Assembly: GCA_965200535.1 (NCBI GenBank)
Contig: CBDAUF010000001.1
Location: 744,001-808,000 of the forward strand
Direction: 5' to 3'
Origin: MPNO01 sp965200535
GTDB taxonomy: Bacteria; Pseudomonadota; Alphaproteobacteria; MPNO01
DNA length: 64,000 bases
A program made the position numbers and the translations under genes. Positions within the stretch are counted from its first letter, which is position 1. Every line of letters begins with the position of its first letter. Shown here in pieces: positions 33,768-42,630 of this stretch. The notes below the pieces were generated by a model, which worked only from the letters and a program-made list of their open reading frames with translations, had not been told where the DNA came from and ran no database searches.

Positions 33768-34421
33768 ATGACCGGGAATATCGGGTTGGTGCGCGACGGC
33801 GCCGTGGCGACGATCCTTCTCGACCGGCCCGAGCGATTCAATGCGCTGGCGCGGGACGACTGGGATGCGCTCGAGGCGTGCGCCGCCGAGGTCGAGGCAG
33901 CGCCGGGGGTCGGCTGCGTGGTCGTTCGGGGCGCGGGCGGCTGCGCCTTCTCCGCAGGGCTCGACATGTCCCGCTTCGCCGGCGAGCGCCGCGATCCCGC
34001 GACAGCCCGCGCCTACAGCGAAGCGACGGAACGGGCCGGGAGACGGCTTGCCGGCTTGCCGATGCCGACGATCGCGATGATCGAGGGGTATTGCATGGGC
34101 AGCGGCGTCGATATCGCCTGCCGCTGCGACTTGCGGATCGCTGCGGCCGATGCCCTTTTCCGCGTCTCGCCGCGGACGATCGGGCTGTTCCTCGACATCG
34201 GTTTCGTCGCCGCCATGATCGATGTGGTCGGCCGCGCGAGAACTCTGGAGATGGTTCTCGAGGGGCGCACCTACGACGCCGGAGCCGCCGCCGCGATGGG
34301 TCTGGTAGGCCGCCTGGTGCCGCCGGGCACGCTGGAACGCGAAACCTATGCGCTCGCTGCCCGGCTGGCCGAAGCCCACGCGGCGGCGGGCGCCGGCCGG
34401 ACGGCATCGGCCGCATCGTGA
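33768..34421 (+). CDS. Enoyl-CoA hydratase/isomerase family, C-terminally short
   Basis: A 217-residue crotonase-fold protein. It has the first oxyanion segment in CAFSAGLDMSRFAGE (about residues 60-74), the second in IEGYCMGSGVDIACRCDLRIA (split; about 104-124), then the usual SPRTIGLFLDIG and GRTYDAGAAAAMGLVGRLVP. Family members are normally about 255-265 residues. Here the last 40-50 residues, which form the trimer-stabilising C-terminal helices, are replaced by an Ala/Gly-rich tail ending at 34421, 10 bases from the convergent GuaD stop. The standard catalytic Glu pair is not obvious. It may be an isomerase-like variant or a truncated copy. Confidence 0.8.
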   Translation: MTGNIGLVRDGAVATILLDRPERFNALARDDWDALEACAAEVEAAPGVGCVVVRGAGGCAFSAGLDMSRFAGERRDPATARAYSEATERAGRRLAGLPMPTIAMIEGYCMGSGVDIACRCDLRIAAADALFRVSPRTIGLFLDIGFVAAMIDVVGRARTLEMVLEGRTYDAGAAAAMGLVGRLVPPGTLERETYALAARLAEAHAAAGAGRTASAAS

Positions 34422-34431
34422 TCGACCCCGG

Positions 34432-34902
34432 TCAGTACGCCACCCTGTCCGGCTTCTCCTCCCATTCGCGAAACGCCCCCGCCGCCTCGTCCTCCAGAAT
34501 CCGGGTCATGGGGATTGTACGACGGTCGGGCGAAAGGGCTATTTCGCGGTAGATGCGCTCGTCGTCGAACCCGATCCGCGCGGCGTCCTCGCGGGTGTTG
34601 CCATAGAATATCCGGGCGATCCGCGCCCAGTGGATTGCGGCAAGACACATCGGGCAGGGCTCGCAGGAGGTGTAGATATCGCAGCCGTCGAGCGAGAAGG
34701 TGCCGAGCGCCGCGCAGGCCGCGCGGATCGCCGATACCTCCGCGTGCGCCGTCGGATCGTTGTCCGAGGTGACCCGGTTGACTCCTTCGGCGACCACCCT
34801 CCCGTCCTTGACGATCACCGCACCGAACGGTCCCCCGCGGTTGGTGCGCATCGCCTGGATGGAGAGCGCGACCGCGCGGCGCATATGCTCTTGTCCGGTC
34901 AA
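34432..34902 (-). CDS. guaD: Guanine deaminase (GuaD-like)
   Basis: A 156-residue zinc deaminase of the same length and closely similar sequence pattern to Bacillus subtilis GuaD. It has GGPFGAVIVKDGRVVAEG, the NDPTAHAEVSAIR motif (His53, Glu55), TSCEPCPMC (Cys83, Cys86), and the GuaD-specific GFDDERIYREI and RTIPM segments. It converts guanine to xanthine in purine salvage or breakdown. The TTG at 34902 gives the family start LTGQEHMRRAVALS; an in-frame ATG at 34884 is the alternative. It is 89 bases downstream of the peroxiredoxin gene on the same strand. Confidence 0.86.
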   Translation of the reverse strand: MTGQEHMRRAVALSIQAMRTNRGGPFGAVIVKDGRVVAEGVNRVTSDNDPTAHAEVSAIRAACAALGTFSLDGCDIYTSCEPCPMCLAAIHWARIARIFYGNTREDAARIGFDDERIYREIALSPDRRTIPMTRILEDEAAGAFREWEEKPDRVAY

Positions 34903-34991
34903 CCCCCTGCCTGCTCCCTCCGGGCGGCGAGGCGCGGCCCCTCCCGCCGCCGGTATCGGTGCGGCGGCGGGATCATCGGAGCCGGTGCAGC

Positions 34992-35651
34992 CTATTGCGG
35001 CTGCGGTACGATGCGGAGATAGGGCCTCGGCGCTTCCCAGCCGCCGGGGAACTTCTCCCTGGCGTCCTCGTCCGACACCGCAGGCAGGATGATGCAGTCG
35101 TCGCCGTCCTTCCAGTTGACAGGCGTCGCCACCGAGTGGCGAGCCGTGAGCTGGATCGAGTCGAGCAGGCGCAGCACCTCGTCGAAATTGCGGCCGGTGC
35201 TCATCGGATAGGTCAGCATCGCCTTGATCTTCTTGTCCGGCCCGATCACGAAGACCGACCGGACGGTCGCGTTGTCCGCCGCGGTGCGGCCTTCCGACGT
35301 GTCGCCCGCACCCTCCGGGAGCATGTCGTAGAGCTTGGCGACCCTGAGTTCGGGGTCGCCGATCAGCGGGTATGTCACCGCGTGGCCCTGCGTTTCCTCG
35401 ATGTCCCTGAACCATTCGCGGTGGCTGCCGACCGGATCGACGCTGAGCCCGAGGATCTTGGTATTGCGCTCTTTGAAGGCGGGCGCGAGGCCGGCCATGT
35501 AACCGAGTTCGGTCGTGCAGACCGGGGTGAAGTCCTTGGGGTGCGAGAAGAGTATCGCCCAGCCGTCGCCGATCCACTCGTGGAAGTCGATTGTCCCCCC
35601 GGTGGTCTCGGCGGTGAAGTTGGGGGCTTCCGCGTTGATCCGGAGCGTCAT
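34992..35651 (-). CDS. Peroxiredoxin, 1-Cys (Prx6) type
   Basis: A 219-residue thiol peroxidase. The peroxidatic Cys45 is in FTPVCTTELG, preceded by SHPKDFTP. The Prx6-type features DPVGSHREWFRDI, YPLIGDPELRVAKLYDMLPE and the C-terminal domain with WKDGDDCIILPAVSDEDAREKFP are present. No resolving Cys is at the usual 2-Cys C-terminal site. It reduces hydrogen and organic peroxides in the cytoplasm with an external thiol or ascorbate-like donor. AGGAGGATA is a strong ribosome-binding site before the ATG. Confidence 0.95.
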   Translation of the reverse strand: MTLRINAEAPNFTAETTGGTIDFHEWIGDGWAILFSHPKDFTPVCTTELGYMAGLAPAFKERNTKILGLSVDPVGSHREWFRDIEETQGHAVTYPLIGDPELRVAKLYDMLPEGAGDTSEGRTAADNATVRSVFVIGPDKKIKAMLTYPMSTGRNFDEVLRLLDSIQLTARHSVATPVNWKDGDDCIILPAVSDEDAREKFPGGWEAPRPYLRIVPQPQ

Positions 35652-35870
35652 GGTATCCTCCTATGTCCAGTCGAAGCCGGGCGGCCGATCGCATGCCGCA
35701 AATATCTTTTCCGTAGATAGGGGCGCGGACAGCGGATTTCCATCGGCGTCGGTCAACAATCGCCAAATGCTCGCTATCGCCGGCAGCCAGTCTTCATTAT
35801 ACCAGCAGCACTTTGTCCGGGAGAGCGTTCGGCGACATGACGACAGCGTCCCCCCCCGATCGAGGTCGCC

Positions 35871-36794
35871 GTGTGCGGTGACGGCAAGTTTCGCGACGCC
35901 GAGGTGACGGCAGACGGTTCACCCCGCGCCCGCGTCGCCCTCGCAGCGCTCGAGACCCTGTGGTTCAACACCGGAACGCTGTGCAACCTCGCCTGCTGCA
36001 ACTGCTATATCGAATCGAGCCCGACCAACGACCGGCTCTCCTACATTTCCCCTGCCGAGGTCGAGCGTTTTCTCGACGAGATCGCCGAGACCGGCTTGCC
36101 GACGCGGGAGATCGGACTGACCGGCGGCGAGCCGTTCATGAATCCCGAGATCGCACAGATCATCGCGGTCTGCCTCGCCCGGGGCTTCTCGGTGCTCGTG
36201 CTGACCAACGGGATGCGCCCGATGATGAAGTGCGCCGGGGATCTTATTGCGCTCCGCGAGGTCCACGGCGACCGGCTGGCGATCCGCGTCTCGCTCGATC
36301 ATTATCGGCCGGGAGAACACAAGAGCGAGCGCGGGGCGCGGTCGTGGGAACCGGCCCTCGCCGGCCTTCGCTGGCTGGCCGGGCAAGGTTTCAACGTGCA
36401 TGTGTGCGGGCGCACCTGCTGGAACGAGAGCGAGGAGTCGCTGAGGGCGGGGTTCGACCGCCTGTTTGCCGAGGAGCGCATCGACCTTGACGCCCGCGAT
36501 CCGGTCAAGTTGACGCTGCTGCCCGAAATGGACGATACCGCCGACGTCCCGGAAATAACCGAGGCCTGCTGGAACAGTCTCGGCGTCTCGCCGGAGACGA
36601 TGATGTGCGCGACCCAGCGCATGGTGGTCAAGCGCAGGGGCAAGCCGGCGAGCGTGGTTTCCTGCACGCTCCTGCCCTATGAGGGACAATTCGACATGGG
36701 CCGCAGCCTTGCCGAGGCGGCGGGCGAGGTGACGCTCAACCACCCCCACTGCGCACAGTTCTGCGTGCTCGGCGGCGGCTCCTGCAGCGGCTGA
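35871..36794 (+). CDS. Radical SAM protein, N-terminus uncertain (C8 tract)
   Basis: A 307-residue radical SAM enzyme. The cluster motif is CNLACCNC (Cys38, Cys42, Cys45), followed by the glycine-rich ILTGGEP-type element IGLTGGEPFMNPE. The C-terminus has extra cysteines (Cys246, 265, 294, 298, 305) suited to an auxiliary Fe-S cluster, ending GGGSCSG. The substrate is unknown and no precursor peptide or known partner is adjacent. The GTG at 35871 gives this reading. However, an ATG at 35837 would give MTTASPPIEVAVCGDGKF if the run of eight C at 35850-35857 were seven, so the real N-terminus may be eleven or so residues longer. Confidence 0.85.
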   Translation: MCGDGKFRDAEVTADGSPRARVALAALETLWFNTGTLCNLACCNCYIESSPTNDRLSYISPAEVERFLDEIAETGLPTREIGLTGGEPFMNPEIAQIIAVCLARGFSVLVLTNGMRPMMKCAGDLIALREVHGDRLAIRVSLDHYRPGEHKSERGARSWEPALAGLRWLAGQGFNVHVCGRTCWNESEESLRAGFDRLFAEERIDLDARDPVKLTLLPEMDDTADVPEITEACWNSLGVSPETMMCATQRMVVKRRGKPASVVSCTLLPYEGQFDMGRSLAEAAGEVTLNHPHCAQFCVLGGGSCSG

Positions 36795-36834
36795 GGTCTC
36801 GGGGAGCCGGTTTCGGAAAGGACGGGGTCCGCCG

Positions 36835-36851
36835 CGCGGGACAACCGCGCA
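36835..36851. terminator. Perfect hairpin between convergent genes
   Basis: GCGCGG, loop GACAA, CCGCGC form a perfect 6-bp stem between the ends of the radical SAM gene and rpsU. No T-tract follows on either strand, so it is at best a weak or factor-assisted terminator. Confidence 0.3.
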
Positions 36852-36868
36852 GGGATGGGCGCCGGAGG

Positions 36869-37072
36869 CTAGTAGCCCTCGCGCTCCAAGCGTTTTCTTT
36901 CGAGCTTGCGGGCCCGGCGGATGGCTTCGGCCTTTTCCCGCGCGCGTCTTTCCGAGGGCTTTTCGTACGAGCGCCGCATCTTCATCTCGCGAAAGATGCC
37001 CTCGCGCTGCATCTTCTTCTTGAGCGCCCTCAGGGCCTGGTCGACATCGTTGTCGCGTACGTGAACTTCCAC
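36869..37072 (-). CDS. rpsU: 30S ribosomal protein S21
   Basis: A 67-residue basic protein that starts VEVHVRDNDVDQALRALKKK and continues GIFREMKMRRSYEKPSERRA, both typical of bacterial S21, with a Lys/Arg-rich tail ending LEREGY. S21 joins the small subunit late and helps translation initiation. The GTG at 37072 gives the normal family length; the longer open frame adds unrelated residues. It is transcribed alone here. Confidence 0.95.
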   Translation of the reverse strand: MEVHVRDNDVDQALRALKKKMQREGIFREMKMRRSYEKPSERRAREKAEAIRRARKLERKRLEREGY

Positions 37073-37207
37073 GGTTCCGCCGTCTCCGTCATTGCCTGCA
37101 AACCGCGCCGGAACGGGGACGCTCCCCGTCTGGCATCCGATCGCGGCGACCATAGCACGGGCCGGCCGGTAAAAGGAACGCCCATCGTGCGCCGCAAAGC
37201 GCAGACT

Positions 37208-37630
37208 TTACGCCGTCTCCTGCGGCATCTCGTACTGGGCGAGACCCAGCGGAGCACCCGTCGGATCGGTGACGATGGCGAAGCGCCCGACATCCGGCAC
37301 CGACGTCGGCTCCACGATGACCGCGCCGCCGAGTTCCCTGCACTTCGCGCACGACGCATCGACGTCCTCGACCGTCAGGTACGACATCCAGTGCGGCGGA
37401 GTCCCCTTCATATCGGGGTGCTCGGCCTCCAAATACTCCATCGCCATCATGCCGCCCACCGGACGATCGCCCAGCTTGAACATGGTGTAGCGGACACCGC
37501 CGGGCATCTGGTTGGTCTCGGAGGTCCAGCCCATCAATCCGGCGAAGAACGCCTTGCACGCCTCGGTATCGGGCGTCACCAGCTCGTTCCAGCCGAAGGT
37601 GCCGGGCGCCATCGCGGGTGGATTTGACAT
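37208..37630 (-). CDS. VOC-family (glyoxalase-like) protein
   Basis: A 140-residue vicinal-oxygen-chelate fold protein with two beta-alpha-beta-beta-beta repeats. It shows FGWNELVTPDTEACKAFFAGLMGW near the start (split at the repeat 1 loop), YTMFKLGDRPVGGMM, HWMSYLTVEDVDASC and GRFAIVTDPTGAPLGLAQY. This pattern is common in hydroxylase-like CFP30B/27-kDa-antigen relatives of unknown substrate. ATG at 37630 follows GAGGAGCG. It is divergent from ribF. Confidence 0.85.
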   Translation of the reverse strand: MSNPPAMAPGTFGWNELVTPDTEACKAFFAGLMGWTSETNQMPGGVRYTMFKLGDRPVGGMMAMEYLEAEHPDMKGTPPHWMSYLTVEDVDASCAKCRELGGAVIVEPTSVPDVGRFAIVTDPTGAPLGLAQYEMPQETA

Positions 37631-37767
37631 CGCGCTCCTCCTCGTATGCTCGCACTCCGGCGATGATAGCGCCATTGCCGCGCCGTTGTCCGGGAAATCG
37701 CCGCCGCCCGGCGCAGGCGCGCGCACAGTTTGACACCCGAATCCGCCGCCGATAGGTAAGCGCCGAC

Positions 37768-38736
37768 ATGCGCATCGTCCGCCATCCTTCGAACCTGCCG
37801 GAAAGCGCCCGCGGCGCCGCCGTGACCATCGGCAATTTCGATGGCGTCCATCGCGGCCACGAGGCGGTGATCGGTGTCGCGGCGGCGGCCGCCCGACGCC
37901 TCCGCACGCCGCTCGCGGTGGTCACGTTCAACCCGCACCCGCGGCGTTTCTTCCGCCCCGACGATCCGCCTTTCCAGTTGACGCCGCTGCGTTCCAAGGC
38001 GCGCCGCTTCGAGGCGCTCGGGGTCGATACCCTTCTGACCATCCGTTTCGACGCGGCCATGGCGCAAGTGGAACCGGAGGCGTTCATCGAGGACGTATTG
38101 GTCGAGGGGCTCGCGGCGCGGCACCTCGCGGTGGGTTACGACTTCGTCTTCGGCCGCGGGCGCCGGGGCAACGTGGAGACCCTTGAACGCTGGGCACGAA
38201 GCGCCGGCGTCGGGTTCGAGATTGTCGAGCCGGTCACCGGCTGGGGCGAGACGGTCTTCTCGTCGACCAATATCCGCGCCTGTCTGGGCGGGGGAAATCC
38301 CGGAGCGGCGGCGGTCCAGCTCGGCCGCTGCTGGGAAATCGAGGGCCGGGTACGGCAGGGCGACCGGCGCGGACGGCAGCTCGGCTTCCCGACCGCAAAC
38401 CTCGCCGTCGCCGAATCCATCCAGCCGGCGTTCGGGGTCTACGCCGTGTGGGCCGGAATCGACCGGGGCGGCGAGACCGTCTGGCACCCGGGCTGCGCCA
38501 ATCTCGGCATCCGCCCGACCGTCGGCGGCGGCGCGGTCGGCCTCGAAACGCATATCTTCGATTTCGACGGGGATATCTACGGGCGCTTGCTGCGGGTGGC
38601 GCTGGTCGAGTATATCCGGCCCGAGCGCAAGTTCGACGGACTGCCTCAACTCCGCGCCCAGATCGCAAGGGACAGCCTGGCGGCGCGGGAGATCCTCGCT
38701 TCCATCGACTCCGGCGATCCCAGAGCACCGAAATGA
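37768..38736 (+). CDS. ribF: Bifunctional riboflavin kinase/FAD synthetase
   Basis: A 322-residue two-domain enzyme that makes FMN and then FAD from riboflavin. The N-terminal adenylyltransferase domain has IGNFDGVHRGHEAVI (about residues 21-35) and FNPHPRRFF. SSTNIRACL marks the end of that domain. The C-terminal kinase domain has GRQLGFPTANLAV and HPGCANLGIRPTV. It opens the conserved plus-strand block that runs to mutL. Its stop overlaps the ileS start (ATGA). Confidence 0.95.
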   Translation: MRIVRHPSNLPESARGAAVTIGNFDGVHRGHEAVIGVAAAAARRLRTPLAVVTFNPHPRRFFRPDDPPFQLTPLRSKARRFEALGVDTLLTIRFDAAMAQVEPEAFIEDVLVEGLAARHLAVGYDFVFGRGRRGNVETLERWARSAGVGFEIVEPVTGWGETVFSSTNIRACLGGGNPGAAAVQLGRCWEIEGRVRQGDRRGRQLGFPTANLAVAESIQPAFGVYAVWAGIDRGGETVWHPGCANLGIRPTVGGGAVGLETHIFDFDGDIYGRLLRVALVEYIRPERKFDGLPQLRAQIARDSLAAREILASIDSGDPRAPK

Positions 38737-41552
38737 CGACCGACTACCGCGCGACCGTCTTCCTGCCCAAGACCGATTTCGGGATGCGCGCGAAGCTGCC
38801 GCAGCGCGAGCCGGCGATCCTCGAGCGGTGGCAGCGCGACGACCTCTTCGGCCGCTTGCGGGAGGCCGCGCGCGGCCGCGAGAAATTCATCCTCCACGAC
38901 GGCCCGCCCTACGCCAACGGCCATCTTCACATCGGACACGCTCTCAACAAGATCCTCAAGGACGTCATCAACCGGTCGCAGCAGATGCTCGGGCGCGACG
39001 CCAACTACGTGCCCGGCTGGGACTGCCACGGGCTGCCGATCGAATGGACGATCGAGGAAAAATACCGGGCGGAAGGCCGCGACCGGAGCGAGGCGCCGCT
39101 CATCGAATTCCGCCGCGAATGCCGCGAGTTCGCCGCCCACTGGATCGAGGTGCAGCGCGAGGAGTTTGAACGGCTGGGCGTCCTCGGGGACTGGAAACGG
39201 CCCTATACCACGATGTCCTACGCCGCCGAGGCGCAGATCGTCCGCGAACTCGGCAAGTTTCTGCTAAACGGCGGGCTCTATCTGGGCGCCAAGCCGGTGC
39301 TCTGGTCGGTGGTCGAGAAGACGGCGCTCGCCGAAGCCGAAGTCGAGTATCTCGATCACGAGTCGACCACGGTCCACGTGCGTTTCCCGGTGGCGGCGTC
39401 GGACTGCGAGGGGCTGGCCGGCGCCTCGGCGGTGATCTGGACGACAACGCCCTGGACGATCCCCGGCAACCGCGCGATTGCCTACGGAGAGGACATCGAT
39501 TACGCGGTCTACGAAATCGCCGAAGTCGCCGCCGGGAGCCTCGCCGCCGCGGGCGAACGGATCCTTCTCGCGGAGAGCCTGAGCGCACAGGTCTTCGCAG
39601 AGACCGGGGTGACGGGGGCGCGCAAGACCGTCTCTCTCGCCGGCCGCGATCTCGCCGGAACGCTCTGCCGCCACCCTCTCCACGGCAAGGGTTACGATTT
39701 CGATGTGCCGCTCCTGCCGGGTGGCCATGTGACGGTGGAGCAGGGCACCGGGCTCGTCCACACCGCCCCCGGCCACGGCGCCGAGGACTTCGAGGTGGGC
39801 CGCGCACACGGGCTGGAGGTTCCCCACACCATCGGCGACGACGGCCTGTTCTACGGCCATGTGCCGCTGTTCGCCGGCCAGCACGTCTACAAGGTGGACG
39901 GCGCGGTCGCCGATGCGCTCGCCGGGGCGGGGACGCTGCTGGCGCGCGGCACCCTGGTCCATGCCTACCCCCATTCGTGGCGCTCGAAGAAGCCGCTGAT
40001 CTTCCGCAACACGCCGCAATGGTTCATCGGCATGGCGGAGAACGACCTCCGCCGCAAGGCGCTCGATGCGATCGACCGCACCGCCTTCTACCCGGAGGCG
40101 GGGCGCAGCCGTCTTGCCGGCATGATCGCCACCCGCCCCGACTGGTGCGTGTCGCGCCAGCGCGCCTGGGGGGTGCCGATCACCGTGTTCGTCGACAAGA
40201 AGACGGGCGAGCCGCTGCGCGATCCGGCGGTGCTGGAGCGGGTCGTCGAGGCGGTCGAGGCGGAAGGCGCGGATGCCTGGTTCGAAAGCCCGCCCGAGCG
40301 TTTTCTCGGGGAGGCCTACGACCCGGCCGATTACGACCAGGTCACCGACATCCTCGATGTCTGGTTCGATTCCGGCTCGAGCCACAGCTTCACGCTGGAA
40401 ACGCGCGACGATCTCGCCTGGCCGGCGTCGCTCTACCTCGAGGGCTCCGACCAGCACCGCGGCTGGTTCCATTCCTCGTTGCTCGAATCGTGCGGAACGC
40501 GCGGGCGCGCGCCGTACGAGGCGGTGCTCACCCACGGTTTCGTGCTGGACGAGCAGGGCCGCAAGATGTCGAAGTCTCTCGGCAACGTGGTGGCGCCGCA
40601 GGAGGTCATCGCGCGGTTCGGCGCCGATATCCTGCGTCTTTGGGTGGTTGCGTCCGACTATTCCGCCGACCTCAGGATCGGCGACCACATCATCGGACAG
40701 AATGTCGAAGCGTACCGGCGCATCCGCAACACGCTGCGCTACATGCTGGGCAACCTCGCCGACTTCGACGAGGGCGAACGGGTGCCGCCGGAGGCGATGC
40801 CCGAACTCGAACGCTGGGTGCTGCATCGGCTGCACGCGCTCGACCACGAGGTGCGCGAGGGTTTCGGCGCCTTCGATTTTCACTCGCTGTTCGTTTCGCT
40901 GCACAATTTCTGCGCGGGCGACCTGTCGGCCTTCTATTTCGACATCCGCAAGGACGCGCTCTACTGCGGCCGGCGCGACGATCCGGTCCGGCGCGCGGCG
41001 CGCACCGTCCTCGACCACCTGTTCTCCTGCCTGACGGCGTGGCTCGCGCCGGTTCTCTGCTTCACCGCGGAGGAAGCGTGGCGCGCGCGCTTCGGCGAGG
41101 ATGCGGACAGCGTCCATCTCCGCCTGTTCCCCGATATTCCCGAAGCCTGGCGCGCCGATGCCGTCGCAACCCGCTGGGAGACGGTGCGCGCCGTCCGCCG
41201 GGTGGTGACTGGGGCGCTGGAGCGCGAGCGCGCCGCGAAGCGCATCGGCTCGAGCCTCCAGGCGCACCCCGAGATTTTTGTCGATGCGCAGACGGCGGCG
41301 GTGCTCGAAGGCCTCGCACTCGACGAGATCGCCATCACCTCCGGCGCCACCGTCGTGCCGGGCCCGGTACCGGCGGCAGCGTTCACCCTCCCCGAGATCG
41401 CGGGCATCGGCGTCGTCGTCCGTCTTGCAGACGGAACGAAATGCGAGCGATGCTGGAAGATCCTGCCGGAAGTGGGCGCGCAGCCGGACCGTCCGGACAT
41501 CTGCGCCCGCTGCGCCGATGCGGTGGGCCAGTTCGGCGCCGCGGCCGAGTAG
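38733..41552 (+). CDS. ileS: Isoleucyl-tRNA synthetase
   Basis: A 939-residue class I synthetase. It has PPYANGHLHIGHAL (HIGH at residues 66-69), an editing domain containing WTTTPWTIPGNRAIAYG, the KMSKSLGN motif preceded by LDEQGR, and the C-terminal zinc motif CERCWK with CARC. The length and the zinc finger identify the bacterial type (IleRS1-like). Start chosen at the ATG overlapping the ribF stop. lspA follows 5 bases after its stop, the usual ileS-lspA pair. Confidence 0.97.
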   Translation: MTTDYRATVFLPKTDFGMRAKLPQREPAILERWQRDDLFGRLREAARGREKFILHDGPPYANGHLHIGHALNKILKDVINRSQQMLGRDANYVPGWDCHGLPIEWTIEEKYRAEGRDRSEAPLIEFRRECREFAAHWIEVQREEFERLGVLGDWKRPYTTMSYAAEAQIVRELGKFLLNGGLYLGAKPVLWSVVEKTALAEAEVEYLDHESTTVHVRFPVAASDCEGLAGASAVIWTTTPWTIPGNRAIAYGEDIDYAVYEIAEVAAGSLAAAGERILLAESLSAQVFAETGVTGARKTVSLAGRDLAGTLCRHPLHGKGYDFDVPLLPGGHVTVEQGTGLVHTAPGHGAEDFEVGRAHGLEVPHTIGDDGLFYGHVPLFAGQHVYKVDGAVADALAGAGTLLARGTLVHAYPHSWRSKKPLIFRNTPQWFIGMAENDLRRKALDAIDRTAFYPEAGRSRLAGMIATRPDWCVSRQRAWGVPITVFVDKKTGEPLRDPAVLERVVEAVEAEGADAWFESPPERFLGEAYDPADYDQVTDILDVWFDSGSSHSFTLETRDDLAWPASLYLEGSDQHRGWFHSSLLESCGTRGRAPYEAVLTHGFVLDEQGRKMSKSLGNVVAPQEVIARFGADILRLWVVASDYSADLRIGDHIIGQNVEAYRRIRNTLRYMLGNLADFDEGERVPPEAMPELERWVLHRLHALDHEVREGFGAFDFHSLFVSLHNFCAGDLSAFYFDIRKDALYCGRRDDPVRRAARTVLDHLFSCLTAWLAPVLCFTAEEAWRARFGEDADSVHLRLFPDIPEAWRADAVATRWETVRAVRRVVTGALERERAAKRIGSSLQAHPEIFVDAQTAAVLEGLALDEIAITSGATVVPGPVPAAAFTLPEIAGIGVVVRLADGTKCERCWKILPEVGAQPDRPDICARCADAVGQFGAAAE

Positions 41553-41557
41553 AAGCC

Positions 41558-42061
41558 ATGCCCAACCCGATGCTGCGGGCGGGCTTGGCGGCCGCGGCGG
41601 CCGTGACGCTGGCCGACCAGGCGACCAAATGGGCGGTCGTCCACTGGCTCGAGGCGATCGGGGCCAGGGTGACAGTGACCGGATTCCTCGATCTCGTCCT
41701 GGTGCACAACCGGGGGGCGAGCTTCGGGCTGTTCCAGACCGACTCGCCCTGGGGGCCGTGGCTCCTGTCCGGTTTCTCGGCCGCCGTCGTCGTCGTCTTG
41801 CTGGTCTGGATGGTCCGCACCGACGAACCGCTGCTTACCGTCGCGCTCGGGCTGATCGCCGGCGGCGCGGCCGGCAATCTGATCGACCGGCTGGCGCACG
41901 GCCATGTGATCGACTTCCTGGACTTCCACGCCGGCGGGTACCATTGGCCCGCATTCAACGCGGCCGACAGCGCGATCACCATCGGCGTCGCGCTCCTCCT
42001 TTACGGGAGCTTGATCGGCAAGCGGACCGGTCGTACCGTGTCCGATCCGATCGGAAAGTAG
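41558..42061 (+). CDS. lspA: Lipoprotein signal peptidase II
   Basis: A 167-residue inner-membrane aspartic protease that removes signal peptides from prolipoproteins. Four transmembrane segments are visible, with catalytic Asp110 in AAGNLIDRLAHG and Asp137 in FNAADSAITIG, plus VHNRGASFG near residue 50. It follows ileS by 5 bases and is followed by a lipoprotein gene that is itself a predicted substrate. Confidence 0.96.
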   Translation: MPNPMLRAGLAAAAAVTLADQATKWAVVHWLEAIGARVTVTGFLDLVLVHNRGASFGLFQTDSPWGPWLLSGFSAAVVVVLLVWMVRTDEPLLTVALGLIAGGAAGNLIDRLAHGHVIDFLDFHAGGYHWPAFNAADSAITIGVALLLYGSLIGKRTGRTVSDPIGK

Positions 42062-42077
42062 ACGTGGGGCGTTCTCG

Positions 42078-42626
42078 ATGAGGCTCGGACGTATATCCGG
42101 TGCGCTTCTCGCGGCGGGCGCCGTTGCGGTCGTCGCCGGCTGCAGCAACGAGGCGCGGCAACGCATGGGCCTCGACGATACGCCGCCTGACGAATTTGTC
42201 GTGGTGACCCGCGCGCCGCTGGCCTTGCCGCCCGATTTCGCCCTGCGTCCGCCCGCGCCGGGCGCCAAGCGGCCGCAGGAGCCCGAAGTCAGGGAGCAGG
42301 CGCGCGAAGCGCTGGTGCGGAACGCCTCGCCGGACGCTGCACCGGACAAGACGGTCTCCAATGCCGAAGCCGCCCTGCTCAAGCGCGCCGGGGCCGCTCC
42401 GTCCGATCCGGCCATCCGCACCATGATCGACGCCGAATCTGCGGCGCTCGCCACATCCGATGCCGGGTTCGTCGAAAGAATCATGTTCTGGCGCGATGAC
42501 GGCCCGCCGGGCGAGGTCATCGATGCGCAGGAAGAGGCGCAGCGGCTGCGGTCCGCCACATCGGCCGGCGCATCGCCGACGATCAAACGCCGGGAGGGCG
42601 GCGCGGCGAAGGGCCCGTCCAACTGA
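42078..42626 (+). CDS. DUF3035-type outer-membrane lipoprotein
   Basis: A 182-residue lipoprotein. The signal peptide ends in the lipobox VAGC with Cys22. The mature part contains DDTPPDEFVVVTRAPLALPPDF followed by RPPAPGAKRPQEP (split), a Pro-rich segment characteristic of DUF3035 proteins, which are restricted mainly to alphaproteobacteria and commonly lie next to lspA. Envelope assembly is a reasonable guess; the function is not established. The residue after Cys is Ser, compatible with outer-membrane sorting. It is followed by two M16 peptidase genes. Confidence 0.82.
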   Translation: MRLGRISGALLAAGAVAVVAGCSNEARQRMGLDDTPPDEFVVVTRAPLALPPDFALRPPAPGAKRPQEPEVREQAREALVRNASPDAAPDKTVSNAEAALLKRAGAAPSDPAIRTMIDAESAALATSDAGFVERIMFWRDDGPPGEVIDAQEEAQRLRSATSAGASPTIKRREGGAAKGPSN

Positions 42627-42630
42627 CCGG

